This document shows, one piece after another, positions 1 through 8,373 of a DNA stretch of 14,101 bases; within the stretch, counting starts at the first letter, position 1; each line of letters opens with the position of its first letter. Origin of the DNA: Planctomycetaceae bacterium UBA969 (lineage in GTDB: Bacteria > Planctomycetota > Planctomycetia > Gemmatales > Gemmataceae); the NCBI GenBank assembly GCA_002303765.1, contig DBCB01000212.1, positions 1-14,101 on the forward strand, in the 5' to 3' direction. The notes under the pieces were generated by a model. The model was given only the letters and a program-made list of their open reading frames with translations. It did no database searches and was not told the origin of the DNA. Made by a program: the position numbers and the translations under genes.

Positions 1-1925
1 AAGATCTGCTTCTTTTTATTATGGAGAACCTAAAATCAAAAAAAGACTACGATGGCTTTGCCTATTTTGATGCTAAGACAGGCGAAATGTTCCGCATGAT
101 TAAAGACAATGACCAAAATCTTCTGGTTGTCGAAGTAAAATCCAAAGGGAATGGCTTATATACTACAACTGTTTACAAAGAATTTCTTACCACCAAACAG
201 GAAGAGATTGATTGTGATCCAAATCAAATTGACCCACGAAAATTTTCTTTCTTTTTAGAAATGAAGAAAAGTAACAAGGCTCAATGGGTACATTCAAGGA
301 AATCTAAAAGTATTAAATATCTTGAAAAATCAGCCCCATTCTTAAGCTATGCTTTACCGTTAAATGGTTCACAAGGGGAATTAGTAGGTTTGATATCTCT
401 TGATGTTGGAATTGTGCAGTTAGAGGAATTGTTAGGTGAAATAACAAATCAGAAATCTAACTTTTCTGAACTTTACGAAGGTGTCCCATTTGTAATAGAA
501 AAAAGCAAGGATGATCAACTTCTAGTTATAGGTTATCCCCATAAGCATGATGAAGAAGAATTCCCCCGATCATTAGGTAAAAATGATTATAGCGGATATC
601 TTTTTCTTGCGGATCAACATCCAGATCAAAGAATTCAAACTTTTGCGAAACTGGTTCACAGTTATATGAAGGTTGGTAATGATATATTTAATCAAGATGC
701 TACTTCAGTTGAACCATGCGCAGATACAAATGGTGAAACTTGGGTTTATTCTTGGTCAGAAATCAAACCTGGCGAAAAACCAGATTGGGTGGTTGGGGTT
801 TGTGTAAAGAGAAAGGCAATGAGTGCTGGGGGTATTACTATGGGGCGAATGGTTTTTACGAGTTTATTAGTCATGATTATGATTATGATTCCCATTGGTA
901 TTAATAATGGAAAATCAATTGGTGAACCGCTTGAAAAAATGGCAGATGATGTTGTTAAAATTGGCAAGGGCGATATTTCTTTTTCTAGTAGCCCTAAATC
1001 TAACTACAGAGAAGTACTTCAATTAGCCGAAGGTATCGAAAAGATGAAATCAGGGTTGCTATCATTTAGGAAATACATTCCCTACAAGGTGGTAAACCAA
1101 GTTTTAGCTTCAAGAAAAACCGCAGAACCTTTTGCAGAAAAGAAAAAACTAACGGTATTCTTTTCAGATCTAGAGAACTTTACAACTATATCAGAATCGC
1201 TTGAACCAGATAAACTGGTAAAGTTGATCGGTGATCATCTTGCTATGTGCACCAATATTATTCAATCACTTGATGGAACCGTGGATAAATACATAGGTGA
1301 TTCCGTGATGGCATTTTGGAATGCGCCAGAAGATTGTGAGAATCATGAACTTAAAGCGTGTCAGGCAGCCCTGGCTTGCCAAGAGCAAATGGTGCTGTTC
1401 AATGAGACAAAGAAAGCAGAGGGCCTTCCCCTTTTGAAAATGCGAATAGGGATAAGTACTGGTACAGTTTTTGTGGGGAATATTGGTAGTGAAGACCGTT
1501 TGAATTACACAGTGGTAGGCGATACGGTAAATCTAGCAAGCAGGTTGGAAGGCACGAATAAAAACTATAAAACTTCGATTCTAATTTCTGATAAAACGGA
1601 AGCTGGAATTCGGGGAAAACTTCTTACCCGGCCTGTAGATAAAGTTGCGGTGAAAGGTAAAGCCAATTCAATACTGATTCATGAAGTTCTTGGCAAAAAA
1701 GAAAACGAAACCCCTGAACTACGGAAAATAATAGATTTAACTGTGTTGGGATTCGAGCATTATTTAGCGATGAGGTTTCAACAGGCGATTGATTGCAATA
1801 GTCAAATCCTTGGGTTTAACAAGGGTGATCATTTGGCATTGTTTTATATCGAACGATGCAAGGGCTTTTTGGTGTTCCCGCCCTCCTCCGATTGGGATGG
1901 TACTTACATCAGCCATTCAAAATAG
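1..1925 (+). CDS. Cache-HAMP class III adenylate cyclase, 5' partial
   Basis: Membrane sensor predicted to make cAMP from ATP. The frame is open to the left edge. The first in-window ATG (21) has no ribosome binding site and would give a protein without an N-terminal membrane anchor, so the true start is probably upstream. Residues below count from that ATG. Residues 1-265 resemble the later part of an extracytoplasmic dCache sensor. A hydrophobic helix follows at about 274-298, a HAMP domain at 299-352, and the catalytic domain at about 375-555. Both metal-binding Asp are present (D383 in FFSDLENFT, D427 in YIGDSVMAFW), as are the transition-state residues N504 and R508 in VNLASRLE. Base-selecting residues are K423 and T497, the Lys/Thr pair of class IIIb adenylate cyclases, so ATP rather than GTP is inferred. 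A roughly 70-residue TPR-like helical tail ends the protein. Sampled lines are 33-45% GC against about 55% in serA. Confidence 0.9.
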   Translation, partial: DLLLFIMENLKSKKDYDGFAYFDAKTGEMFRMIKDNDQNLLVVEVKSKGNGLYTTTVYKEFLTTKQEEIDCDPNQIDPRKFSFFLEMKKSNKAQWVHSRKSKSIKYLEKSAPFLSYALPLNGSQGELVGLISLDVGIVQLEELLGEITNQKSNFSELYEGVPFVIEKSKDDQLLVIGYPHKHDEEEFPRSLGKNDYSGYLFLADQHPDQRIQTFAKLVHSYMKVGNDIFNQDATSVEPCADTNGETWVYSWSEIKPGEKPDWVVGVCVKRKAMSAGGITMGRMVFTSLLVMIMIMIPIGINNGKSIGEPLEKMADDVVKIGKGDISFSSSPKSNYREVLQLAEGIEKMKSGLLSFRKYIPYKVVNQVLASRKTAEPFAEKKKLTVFFSDLENFTTISESLEPDKLVKLIGDHLAMCTNIIQSLDGTVDKYIGDSVMAFWNAPEDCENHELKACQAALACQEQMVLFNETKKAEGLPLLKMRIGISTGTVFVGNIGSEDRLNYTVVGDTVNLASRLEGTNKNYKTSILISDKTEAGIRGKLLTRPVDKVAVKGKANSILIHEVLGKKENETPELRKIIDLTVLGFEHYLAMRFQQAIDCNSQILGFNKGDHLALFYIERCKGFLVFPPSSDWDGTYISHSK

Positions 1926-1950
1926 TATTGATTTTGCCTTATTAATTAGC

Positions 1951-4900
1951 TTAGTTGCCTGCCCCTAAACCGATGGGTACATCTTCGATACTAATGCGAA
2001 TCTCATCTGAATTACCTGTGAGCTCGGGGGCATACATGCCATTGATTTTGGCAGGCAGGGCATGGAAGAGGCCGGGGATTTCCGCCCGCATCCTGTAACG
2101 AAGGCTGTGATTGCCCCTTGCTAGCTGCCTGATAAAGAAACAAACGCGTTCATCCCGAAGCTCCATATAAGCGCGCATGTCGTTGTTGCCATAACCGCTT
2201 CGAAGTTCTACTGGTTCGAATCCAGCAGCTTTCATATCTTCAATCAAAATGTACTCGTAATCATTTTTGCTAAGGATTTCCATTTCGATTTCGACAAGAT
2301 CGCCACTCTTTACCGAGGCAAGGTCTTGGATTTCGCTGCGTTCATATTTTTCGCCTCGTTGGTTTACCGCTTCACCTCGTGCGCCCGGGACTTTTACTTC
2401 CGTCGCAGATTTCTTTAAGAGATAATATTTACGATTAATCTTAACTTCGAGGCCTGCTTTTTTAATGGGTGTTTCAAGGGTAAATACTGTGAGATAAGCA
2501 TTGAAGTAAAGGGGGCCCGTGCCTTTCTTGCGTAGTTCAACCGTATGGTTGCCGGTGAGAACCCCATCGCCTAGAACTAGAGCTGTGTTTTCGAAGGTGA
2601 ATAAATCCTTAGGTCCGATTTTCACTTCTTTGATCATTTTCCCATCGAGTAAAACTTCGACAGTCATATCGGGTTTGTCTTCTTGGGATGCGGTAAAGAA
2701 CTCTGCAAGTGCTTCGATACAGAAAGCAGTATCGCGTGTACTGTTCCAATAAGTGGCATGCTTGCGGTTGTTAAGAATGTATTTTGCAAGCCTTGCAGGT
2801 ACTTCGCCTTTTGGGTTGGTTTTACTTAGCAGTTTCAGATACCAGGCATTGGCTTCGGTATCGCTACCATACCAGTTCCACCAGTGGTTTTCAGGCGGGA
2901 GTTTGAGATATGCAGTCTGGTTTTCTTCGTCTTGAACAAGGAATTGTTCAAGGTTTCGAAGAATCATATCAAGTTTTTCCTGCTGTTTTTGTTTGAACAG
3001 AGCGACACCAAAAACCGCTTTAGCATAAGCCGAGAGATGGGTGCGATCGCGGTATAAAAATTCGTTCATTTCATTGTTAGTGGCATCAGCATCGAGCAAA
3101 ACCATGTAGATGAACGCATCAAGATCGTCTGCATGGTTTTTGTAAGGTTGAACTTTTGCAGGGGCGCGTTTGATCAACTCCACTTGTTTAGTTTGATAAT
3201 TTTTTAACCATGCAACACCTCGTTCAAGCATATTTGCTGGAAGCACAACTTTATGATCGCGCGCAATCTGCAAGCCATGAACTACGATTGCTGTGGTATG
3301 GGGGTAGGAGTATTCTCCGAATCCGGAGAACCAGCCCCATCCCCCATCAGAAAGCTGCATGTTTTGCAAAGCCTTGATACCATCTTTGGTCATGGTTTTT
3401 ACTTCTTCGGGATCGAACACAGGATTGCGATTAAAGCGCTTCCATCCCTTTGCGCGCGCCATGGGTTCGCCTATTTCCTGTGCATTAAGATTGGTTCGTT
3501 TTTCCCGAACTGCTGCAAGATCCACCTCTAATTTTTGCAATAAGCTTAGGGTGATTACAGTAGGCACAAAGCGATTAAGCGTTTGCTCGGTGCAGCCATA
3601 GGGGTAATCCGCAAGGTAGGGAAGGGCATCGACCATGGCCCCTGCAAGCGTAGGTGAGTAACGGATTTCAAGTCGCGAATCGTTTTCTCTGCGTTGTTCT
3701 GGAACATTGAAAGTTAGCTTGGCAGAATTTTGATTTGGCCGGATCGCACCAGAGAATGATTCTGTTCGTGCCATACCATGTATGTATGCGGGGAAGCTCA
3801 TTTCCATGGCATCGGATTCAACATCGGTGATGCCTTTGATACGAACAACCGCCTTACCTTCGTTGACCACTTTCACTTTCCAATCGATACGTTTTTCTCC
3901 ATTGGGAGAAATCGGAACCTTTACGGTCAAAGGTGAAAGAGCTTTCAGAACATTGCCATCCAGTTCGAGAGAAACCTCAACGGTCTTGGCATCTTTTAAA
4001 TAGTTGTGAACATTCGCGCTTAGGATAACCTCATCATTCTGAGTGAAGAATCTAGGTGATTGAAGGCGAACAAGAAGATCTTTCTTGGTGGTGACGATGG
4101 TTTCGCCTTCGCCTACACGGGTGCCTGCAGAGATGGACCAAGCACGCACTTTCCAACCAGTAAGATTTTCAGGCATGGTGATATCTGCGGTGGCAGTACC
4201 ATCTGGGCCCGCCTCGATGGAGGCCACCCATAAAGCAGTATCTACAAAATTTTTGCGGATGGTGGGTTGTACCATGTCGGGTCCAGCAGGTGCTTCCGCA
4301 TTGCCTGGGTCTTCTCCCGCTTTATCTGATTCGAGGAATTTTCGATCTCGTCGTTCAGAGACACCATCCATTGCTGCATTTGCCATCATGGCCATGGGTG
4401 CGCCAGGCCCGCCACCGCCAAAGCCGGCCATTTCAGATTTAGCCATTCTTCCTTTAGTTTGCGAGCTACGCCCCTGTAAATTCATTTGATTAAATTCATC
4501 AACACCCTGTGCACCGAAGATGCCTAGATCGTTCATGCCGATTTTATTTTGCTTAAGAAGGTTATAACCGATTTTTGTAAGAGTAGATTCCTGCGAGGGG
4601 TGATGATGTCTGCGCCATTTCCAGAAATACTCTTTGATATCAGGCACATTGGATCCACCTGAAATATACTCAACACTTCGATCGTAGGCTGTAAGCACAA
4701 TGGAACCAGCAACAGGCTTGCCTTCCAAATCAGTAACCTTAACTTGGATCTTTCCTTTTTCGCCCGGCTTGTATTCAGCCTTATCCGGGACTACGGTTAC
4801 ATTCAAGATTCGTTTTTCAGGAGGAACCACAAGTTCTTTCATTTCGGTATGAACTTTTCCATTAGAAACGCTCAGTACTTCAACAAACGTATTTGGCATA

Positions 4901-7900
4901 TCGCCCTGAGTGAGCACGATTTCCTCGAGGGAACTTTTGCCATCCATGCGAATTACTTTGGGTGCCTTGGACAAACCATTGACAGGTTTAGCAAAAAGCA
5001 AAACCGTGGCGTTGTTTTGATTAGCATTGATAAGAAGCTTTGCTTTATCACCTGGTGCGAATTCTCGTTTATCCAAAATCAACTCAAGATCGTTGAACTT
5101 GAGCGACTTCCCATCGAAGTCTTTGCCATAAACATTAAAGAGGTAGGCACCTTCTTCTTTGTGGCCTTTTTCATCAGCAAGAGTGAAGGAGACACGGTAT
5201 TGCCCCGAAGCCAAGGGTTTGAATTTATAGGTCGCTTTCCCTTGTTCATCCGCACGCAATAAAGCTTTTTCGATGGGTTGCTCAACGGGTTTGCCAGCTT
5301 TGTCATAGGAGATTTTGAAGATGACTGCTTCGCCTGCTCCAGGTACGGGTTTACCATCGGCTGTTTGGGAATTGAAGTAGGCTTCGATGGTATCGTTGGT
5401 TTGGAAATGCCCACGGTTAAGCCAAGCAAAAACCCTGAAGGGCTTGCGTGCCACGATCACTTTGCCCGAACCATTGATCGTTCTGCGGGATTCATCAACT
5501 ACTTCAGCGCTGATGGAAAATTCGTGATCTTGGTTGCCATGAAATTGCTTTGCAAGTGCGGTGTCGATTTCGAGTTTGACGGTGCCATCAGGCCCGATCG
5601 GGGATTCTTGTTCGAGAACGATTTCGCCCGGCCCTTGAACTCTGGGGTACCAGAAAGGATGAGGTCTGCCACAGCCCCATTTGTCCCAACCTTCATAGAA
5701 GGAATAGTCGGGGGAGAACCACCAATAGCCTTTGCCATAAAACCAATCCCATACGCCGTTGGGGTGCCAGTCGGTGGATTTGGATTGCCTTGTGACTTTG
5801 ATTTTGGCTTTGCCCTTGGTGACGGGTGCGCCGAAATAGTATTTAGCGATGACGGTGACGGGGATTTTTTCGCCCAGCATCACAGGTTTGGTAGGGGCTT
5901 CAACTTTAACTTCGAACTCGGGTTTCTTGTATTCTTCGACCCGGAATTGAATCCCACCTGGGACATTATTGTTTAGGTTTGCGGTATGCAAATAGTAGGC
6001 ACCTAAAGTTGCATCCTTCGAGATATCAAAGGAACCTGCAACGCCACCGAAGGCATCTGCAACCATATCTTTTTCGTAAATCTTATCACCCTTGGGGCTG
6101 TTGATAATGATCTTAAGGTTTTGGCCAGCAAAGCGTGAAGGCCCTTCTAAATCATAACGAGCCTCAGCAGCCCATAATTTGAATTCAACTTTCTGCCCGG
6201 GTCGATAGACCGGCCTGTCAGTGATAGCAAAGGCCTTCATCTGCTGAAAATAAGTATCGTGGTAGTTGCCATACCATAGGCCACTAAAACCTAGATAGGC
6301 CTGTCTTTTTTCCTTGCCAGTGGCTTGCACCAACCATTGCATCGAGTTAGTTGCATCGTTGCCATCCACAAAAACTTGACCATCTTTGTCCGCCTGTTTC
6401 GAAAACTCCTTGGTAACGACTTTGAAGTTATTCTGGTTCGGTTTGATTTGTTCTTGTCTCCAGCCAAAGAAATCCATCTTGGCGGATTCCTCGGGTAAGC
6501 CCGTAACTGCATCGCAGACAAAGTAGTAGCCTTTGCCATCGATATTCTTTTTCACAATGGCAAGGTCGTTGAGCCAAACAACCAATCTGCTGGTGTTACC
6601 GCCTTCAAGCTTGGCTACCAGAAAGTAAGCACCCGCAGGAAGCTTGGGCAAATTAATTGCAGCCCTAGCATCGTTATGAGCAGGCCGAGGTTCAAGCTTT
6701 TGATCCCAAGTAGAGACTTTCTTACCCAAATAGAATTCTTGATTTTTATTGAGAATGCGTTGGCCAATGTCTGCGATATTGATTTTCTCGTACTCCAGTC
6801 TAGCTGGATTATCTTTTAAATACTTCTGCACATCTGCAAGTAACTTAGCCACATTAATTTCAAAAGCTTCAAGGTTTATGGTTTTGGCGTTGCGATAACG
6901 AAACTGAATATCAGCTTTGGTTTCAGAGACTTGAGAGTTGGCAGGCTCGAAACGGCCCCAGTTCCCAACTATTTGTTCGAGCTTATTGGATCTGTTGTAA
7001 TTCCCTTTGCCCCCAAAGCTGGCGATTGCTTTCTTCCAAGCATCTGCAGCTTTGATGTACTGTCTTCGATTTTCATATTCGATTGCGATCATATCTGCAG
7101 CGGTTTCGTTCTCAATGGTTTTCCCATCGATTGCAACTTCATGCCAGATCGTCAAGTAGTTGAATTCATCGGGGAGAGAAAGTTTTTTGATCCCCGAAGC
7201 AATACGGGCAATCGTTTCTTCATCTTTTAGCTTTGCAAGATCGTAAGTACCTGTACCCTGTTTAGAATCTTCCATGAACCCTGGGAAATAGCCCGCCAAG
7301 GTATGCACTCCAAACTGTTGATATAAGAATTGAGCCAAGCGCATTTTGGATACATTTTTTCTGGATGGATCAGCCTTGGCTGCCTCTTGAAGAAGTGATC
7401 TCCACCGTTCTCCATCGTTGACAGCTTTCTCAAAAGATTCGGGGAGTTTATAAAAAACAGGCTTTCCTGTTTCATCCACGGGGGCAGGGGTAACGCCATG
7501 GTAAGGGTGCCAGTAGGGGCTATCATCATATTCGGGCAGAGTTGAGAAATCGGTAAGCACCTGCAAGCGCCAAGATTCATGCCCTGCGGATCCTCGCAAG
7601 ATGATGTCTGCAAAATCGAGATAAAACAAAGAGGCAGCTTGCAAATCTTTATCTTTACGAACTTCTAATAATGCTTTGTAAAGCAGTTGCATGGCTTGTG
7701 CCCGGTCGCGGGCATAGCTGCTGACTTGTTTGCCACCCCCTCGGTGATAGCCCCGTTCAAACTTCCCAGCAACTACAAACCCAAAATGCTCCGATTCCAG
7801 AAACGAAGCCGCAGCCATCTGCATGAAGCGCCATTTGCCTTCATGTACTTTGATAACGGACTCACGGAATGCATCGACCTCATTGTTTCTGCCTAGGTTT

Positions 7901-8145
7901 CGTAGTGATTGAAGTGCTAGGTTCATATCGGAGGCAGCTTTTTTGCCTTCAGCGTTAGGCTCAAGAGCGAGCTTTTTGAAGCCTTCAAAAGCTTCCTTGT
8001 AGTTGCCCTGATTGTATAACTTTTGATATTTTTCAGAAGATTCATCAGCGCCACGAACCTGCCCTTTAAAGAATTCGGGCAATGCAAGTACTGCCATCGT
8101 CAATAGAAACCCTGCGCAAGCCAAGGGTAAAAGTTTTTTGTTCAT
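1951..8145 (-). CDS. Secreted thioester-containing alpha-2-macroglobulin family protein
   Basis: Large envelope protein (2064 residues) of the bacterial alpha-2-macroglobulin family, whose members trap proteases through a reactive thioester. The start is supported by AAGGA six bases upstream of the ATG. Residues 1-34 form an export signal; the only early Cys (C10) is not in a proper lipobox, so a soluble periplasmic or secreted form is likelier than a lipoprotein. A TPR-like segment follows (about 38-110). A macroglobulin hallmark, TDRPVYRPGQ, lies at 642-651. A Gly/Met/Ala-rich bait-like stretch is at about 1223-1296, followed by the A2M domain (from about 1297, KNFVDTALW). The thioester motif GCTEQ has C1518 and Q1521 and begins an alpha/alpha-barrel domain. 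The C-terminus has the usual closing macroglobulin domain (GLFHALPAKINGMYAPE). An aromatic-rich insertion sits at about 793-838. The common partner pbpC is not adjacent. Its role as a protease trap is inferred from the family. Confidence 0.93.
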   Translation of the reverse strand: MNKKLLPLACAGFLLTMAVLALPEFFKGQVRGADESSEKYQKLYNQGNYKEAFEGFKKLALEPNAEGKKAASDMNLALQSLRNLGRNNEVDAFRESVIKVHEGKWRFMQMAAASFLESEHFGFVVAGKFERGYHRGGGKQVSSYARDRAQAMQLLYKALLEVRKDKDLQAASLFYLDFADIILRGSAGHESWRLQVLTDFSTLPEYDDSPYWHPYHGVTPAPVDETGKPVFYKLPESFEKAVNDGERWRSLLQEAAKADPSRKNVSKMRLAQFLYQQFGVHTLAGYFPGFMEDSKQGTGTYDLAKLKDEETIARIASGIKKLSLPDEFNYLTIWHEVAIDGKTIENETAADMIAIEYENRRQYIKAADAWKKAIASFGGKGNYNRSNKLEQIVGNWGRFEPANSQVSETKADIQFRYRNAKTINLEAFEINVAKLLADVQKYLKDNPARLEYEKINIADIGQRILNKNQEFYLGKKVSTWDQKLEPRPAHNDARAAINLPKLPAGAYFLVAKLEGGNTSRLVVWLNDLAIVKKNIDGKGYYFVCDAVTGLPEESAKMDFFGWRQEQIKPNQNNFKVVTKEFSKQADKDGQVFVDGNDATNSMQWLVQATGKEKRQAYLGFSGLWYGNYHDTYFQQMKAFAITDRPVYRPGQKVEFKLWAAEARYDLEGPSRFAGQNLKIIINSPKGDKIYEKDMVADAFGGVAGSFDISKDATLGAYYLHTANLNNNVPGGIQFRVEEYKKPEFEVKVEAPTKPVMLGEKIPVTVIAKYYFGAPVTKGKAKIKVTRQSKSTDWHPNGVWDWFYGKGYWWFSPDYSFYEGWDKWGCGRPHPFWYPRVQGPGEIVLEQESPIGPDGTVKLEIDTALAKQFHGNQDHEFSISAEVVDESRRTINGSGKVIVARKPFRVFAWLNRGHFQTNDTIEAYFNSQTADGKPVPGAGEAVIFKISYDKAGKPVEQPIEKALLRADEQGKATYKFKPLASGQYRVSFTLADEKGHKEEGAYLFNVYGKDFDGKSLKFNDLELILDKREFAPGDKAKLLINANQNNATVLLFAKPVNGLSKAPKVIRMDGKSSLEEIVLTQGDMPNTFVEVLSVSNGKVHTEMKELVVPPEKRILNVTVVPDKAEYKPGEKGKIQVKVTDLEGKPVAGSIVLTAYDRSVEYISGGSNVPDIKEYFWKWRRHHHPSQESTLTKIGYNLLKQNKIGMNDLGIFGAQGVDEFNQMNLQGRSSQTKGRMAKSEMAGFGGGGPGAPMAMMANAAMDGVSERRDRKFLESDKAGEDPGNAEAPAGPDMVQPTIRKNFVDTALWVASIEAGPDGTATADITMPENLTGWKVRAWSISAGTRVGEGETIVTTKKDLLVRLQSPRFFTQNDEVILSANVHNYLKDAKTVEVSLELDGNVLKALSPLTVKVPISPNGEKRIDWKVKVVNEGKAVVRIKGITDVESDAMEMSFPAYIHGMARTESFSGAIRPNQNSAKLTFNVPEQRRENDSRLEIRYSPTLAGAMVDALPYLADYPYGCTEQTLNRFVPTVITLSLLQKLEVDLAAVREKRTNLNAQEIGEPMARAKGWKRFNRNPVFDPEEVKTMTKDGIKALQNMQLSDGGWGWFSGFGEYSYPHTTAIVVHGLQIARDHKVVLPANMLERGVAWLKNYQTKQVELIKRAPAKVQPYKNHADDLDAFIYMVLLDADATNNEMNEFLYRDRTHLSAYAKAVFGVALFKQKQQEKLDMILRNLEQFLVQDEENQTAYLKLPPENHWWNWYGSDTEANAWYLKLLSKTNPKGEVPARLAKYILNNRKHATYWNSTRDTAFCIEALAEFFTASQEDKPDMTVEVLLDGKMIKEVKIGPKDLFTFENTALVLGDGVLTGNHTVELRKKGTGPLYFNAYLTVFTLETPIKKAGLEVKINRKYYLLKKSATEVKVPGARGEAVNQRGEKYERSEIQDLASVKSGDLVEIEMEILSKNDYEYILIEDMKAAGFEPVELRSGYGNNDMRAYMELRDERVCFFIRQLARGNHSLRYRMRAEIPGLFHALPAKINGMYAPELTGNSDEIRISIEDVPIGLGAGN

Positions 8146-8151
8146 GGCTGA

Positions 8152-8156
8152 TCCTT
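8152..8156 (-). promoter_or_regulatory. Ribosome binding site of the macroglobulin gene
   Basis: On the minus strand AAGGA lies six bases before the ATG at 8145. It fits the Shine-Dalgarno consensus and supports that start. The rest of the 228-base divergent gap (8146-8373) is AT-rich, and I see no convincing promoter pair or operator in it. Confidence 0.6.
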
Positions 8157-8364
8157 TGAAGTTAAATAAACGGCCTTGATAATAAGACGAATCTTGGCTC
8201 CATTTGGTTTGAAGATACCTTAAAAGAGTTAAGCAGAAGAATAGGAATATGGAAGTGGGATTATTATTTGTAACTTTCCTCTAAAAAATAGGGTTTAGAT
8301 GCTGGTAAAAGAAGCTGCTTCCCCTTATTCTAAAATCAGGATTTAGTAAACCATTTAAGTTGTT

Positions 8365-8373
8365 GAGGTGATC
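8365..8373 (+). promoter_or_regulatory. Extended Shine-Dalgarno of the ThuA-like gene
   Basis: GAGGTGATC directly precedes the ATG at 8374 and matches nine consecutive bases of the complement of the usual bacterial 16S rRNA 3' end. An in-frame GTG at 8368 lies inside this site, so it is part of the ribosome binding site rather than the start. This decides for ATG 8374. Confidence 0.75.

Noticed and set aside
873..890. Three tandem copies of ATGATT
   Set aside because: It encodes the Met/Ile part of the transmembrane helix of the cyclase; too short to be a meaningful repeat.
4744..5262. 172-codon plus-strand open frame inside the macroglobulin gene
   Set aside because: Antisense shadow; composition rich in Phe and Ile without a recognisable fold, and no start signal.
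5278..5976. 232-codon plus-strand open frame inside the macroglobulin gene
   Set aside because: Antisense to a well-conserved coding region; no signal, domain or ribosome binding site. A coding shadow.
8368..8370. GTG as start of the ThuA-like protein
   Set aside because: It lies inside the Shine-Dalgarno sequence of the ATG at 8374.
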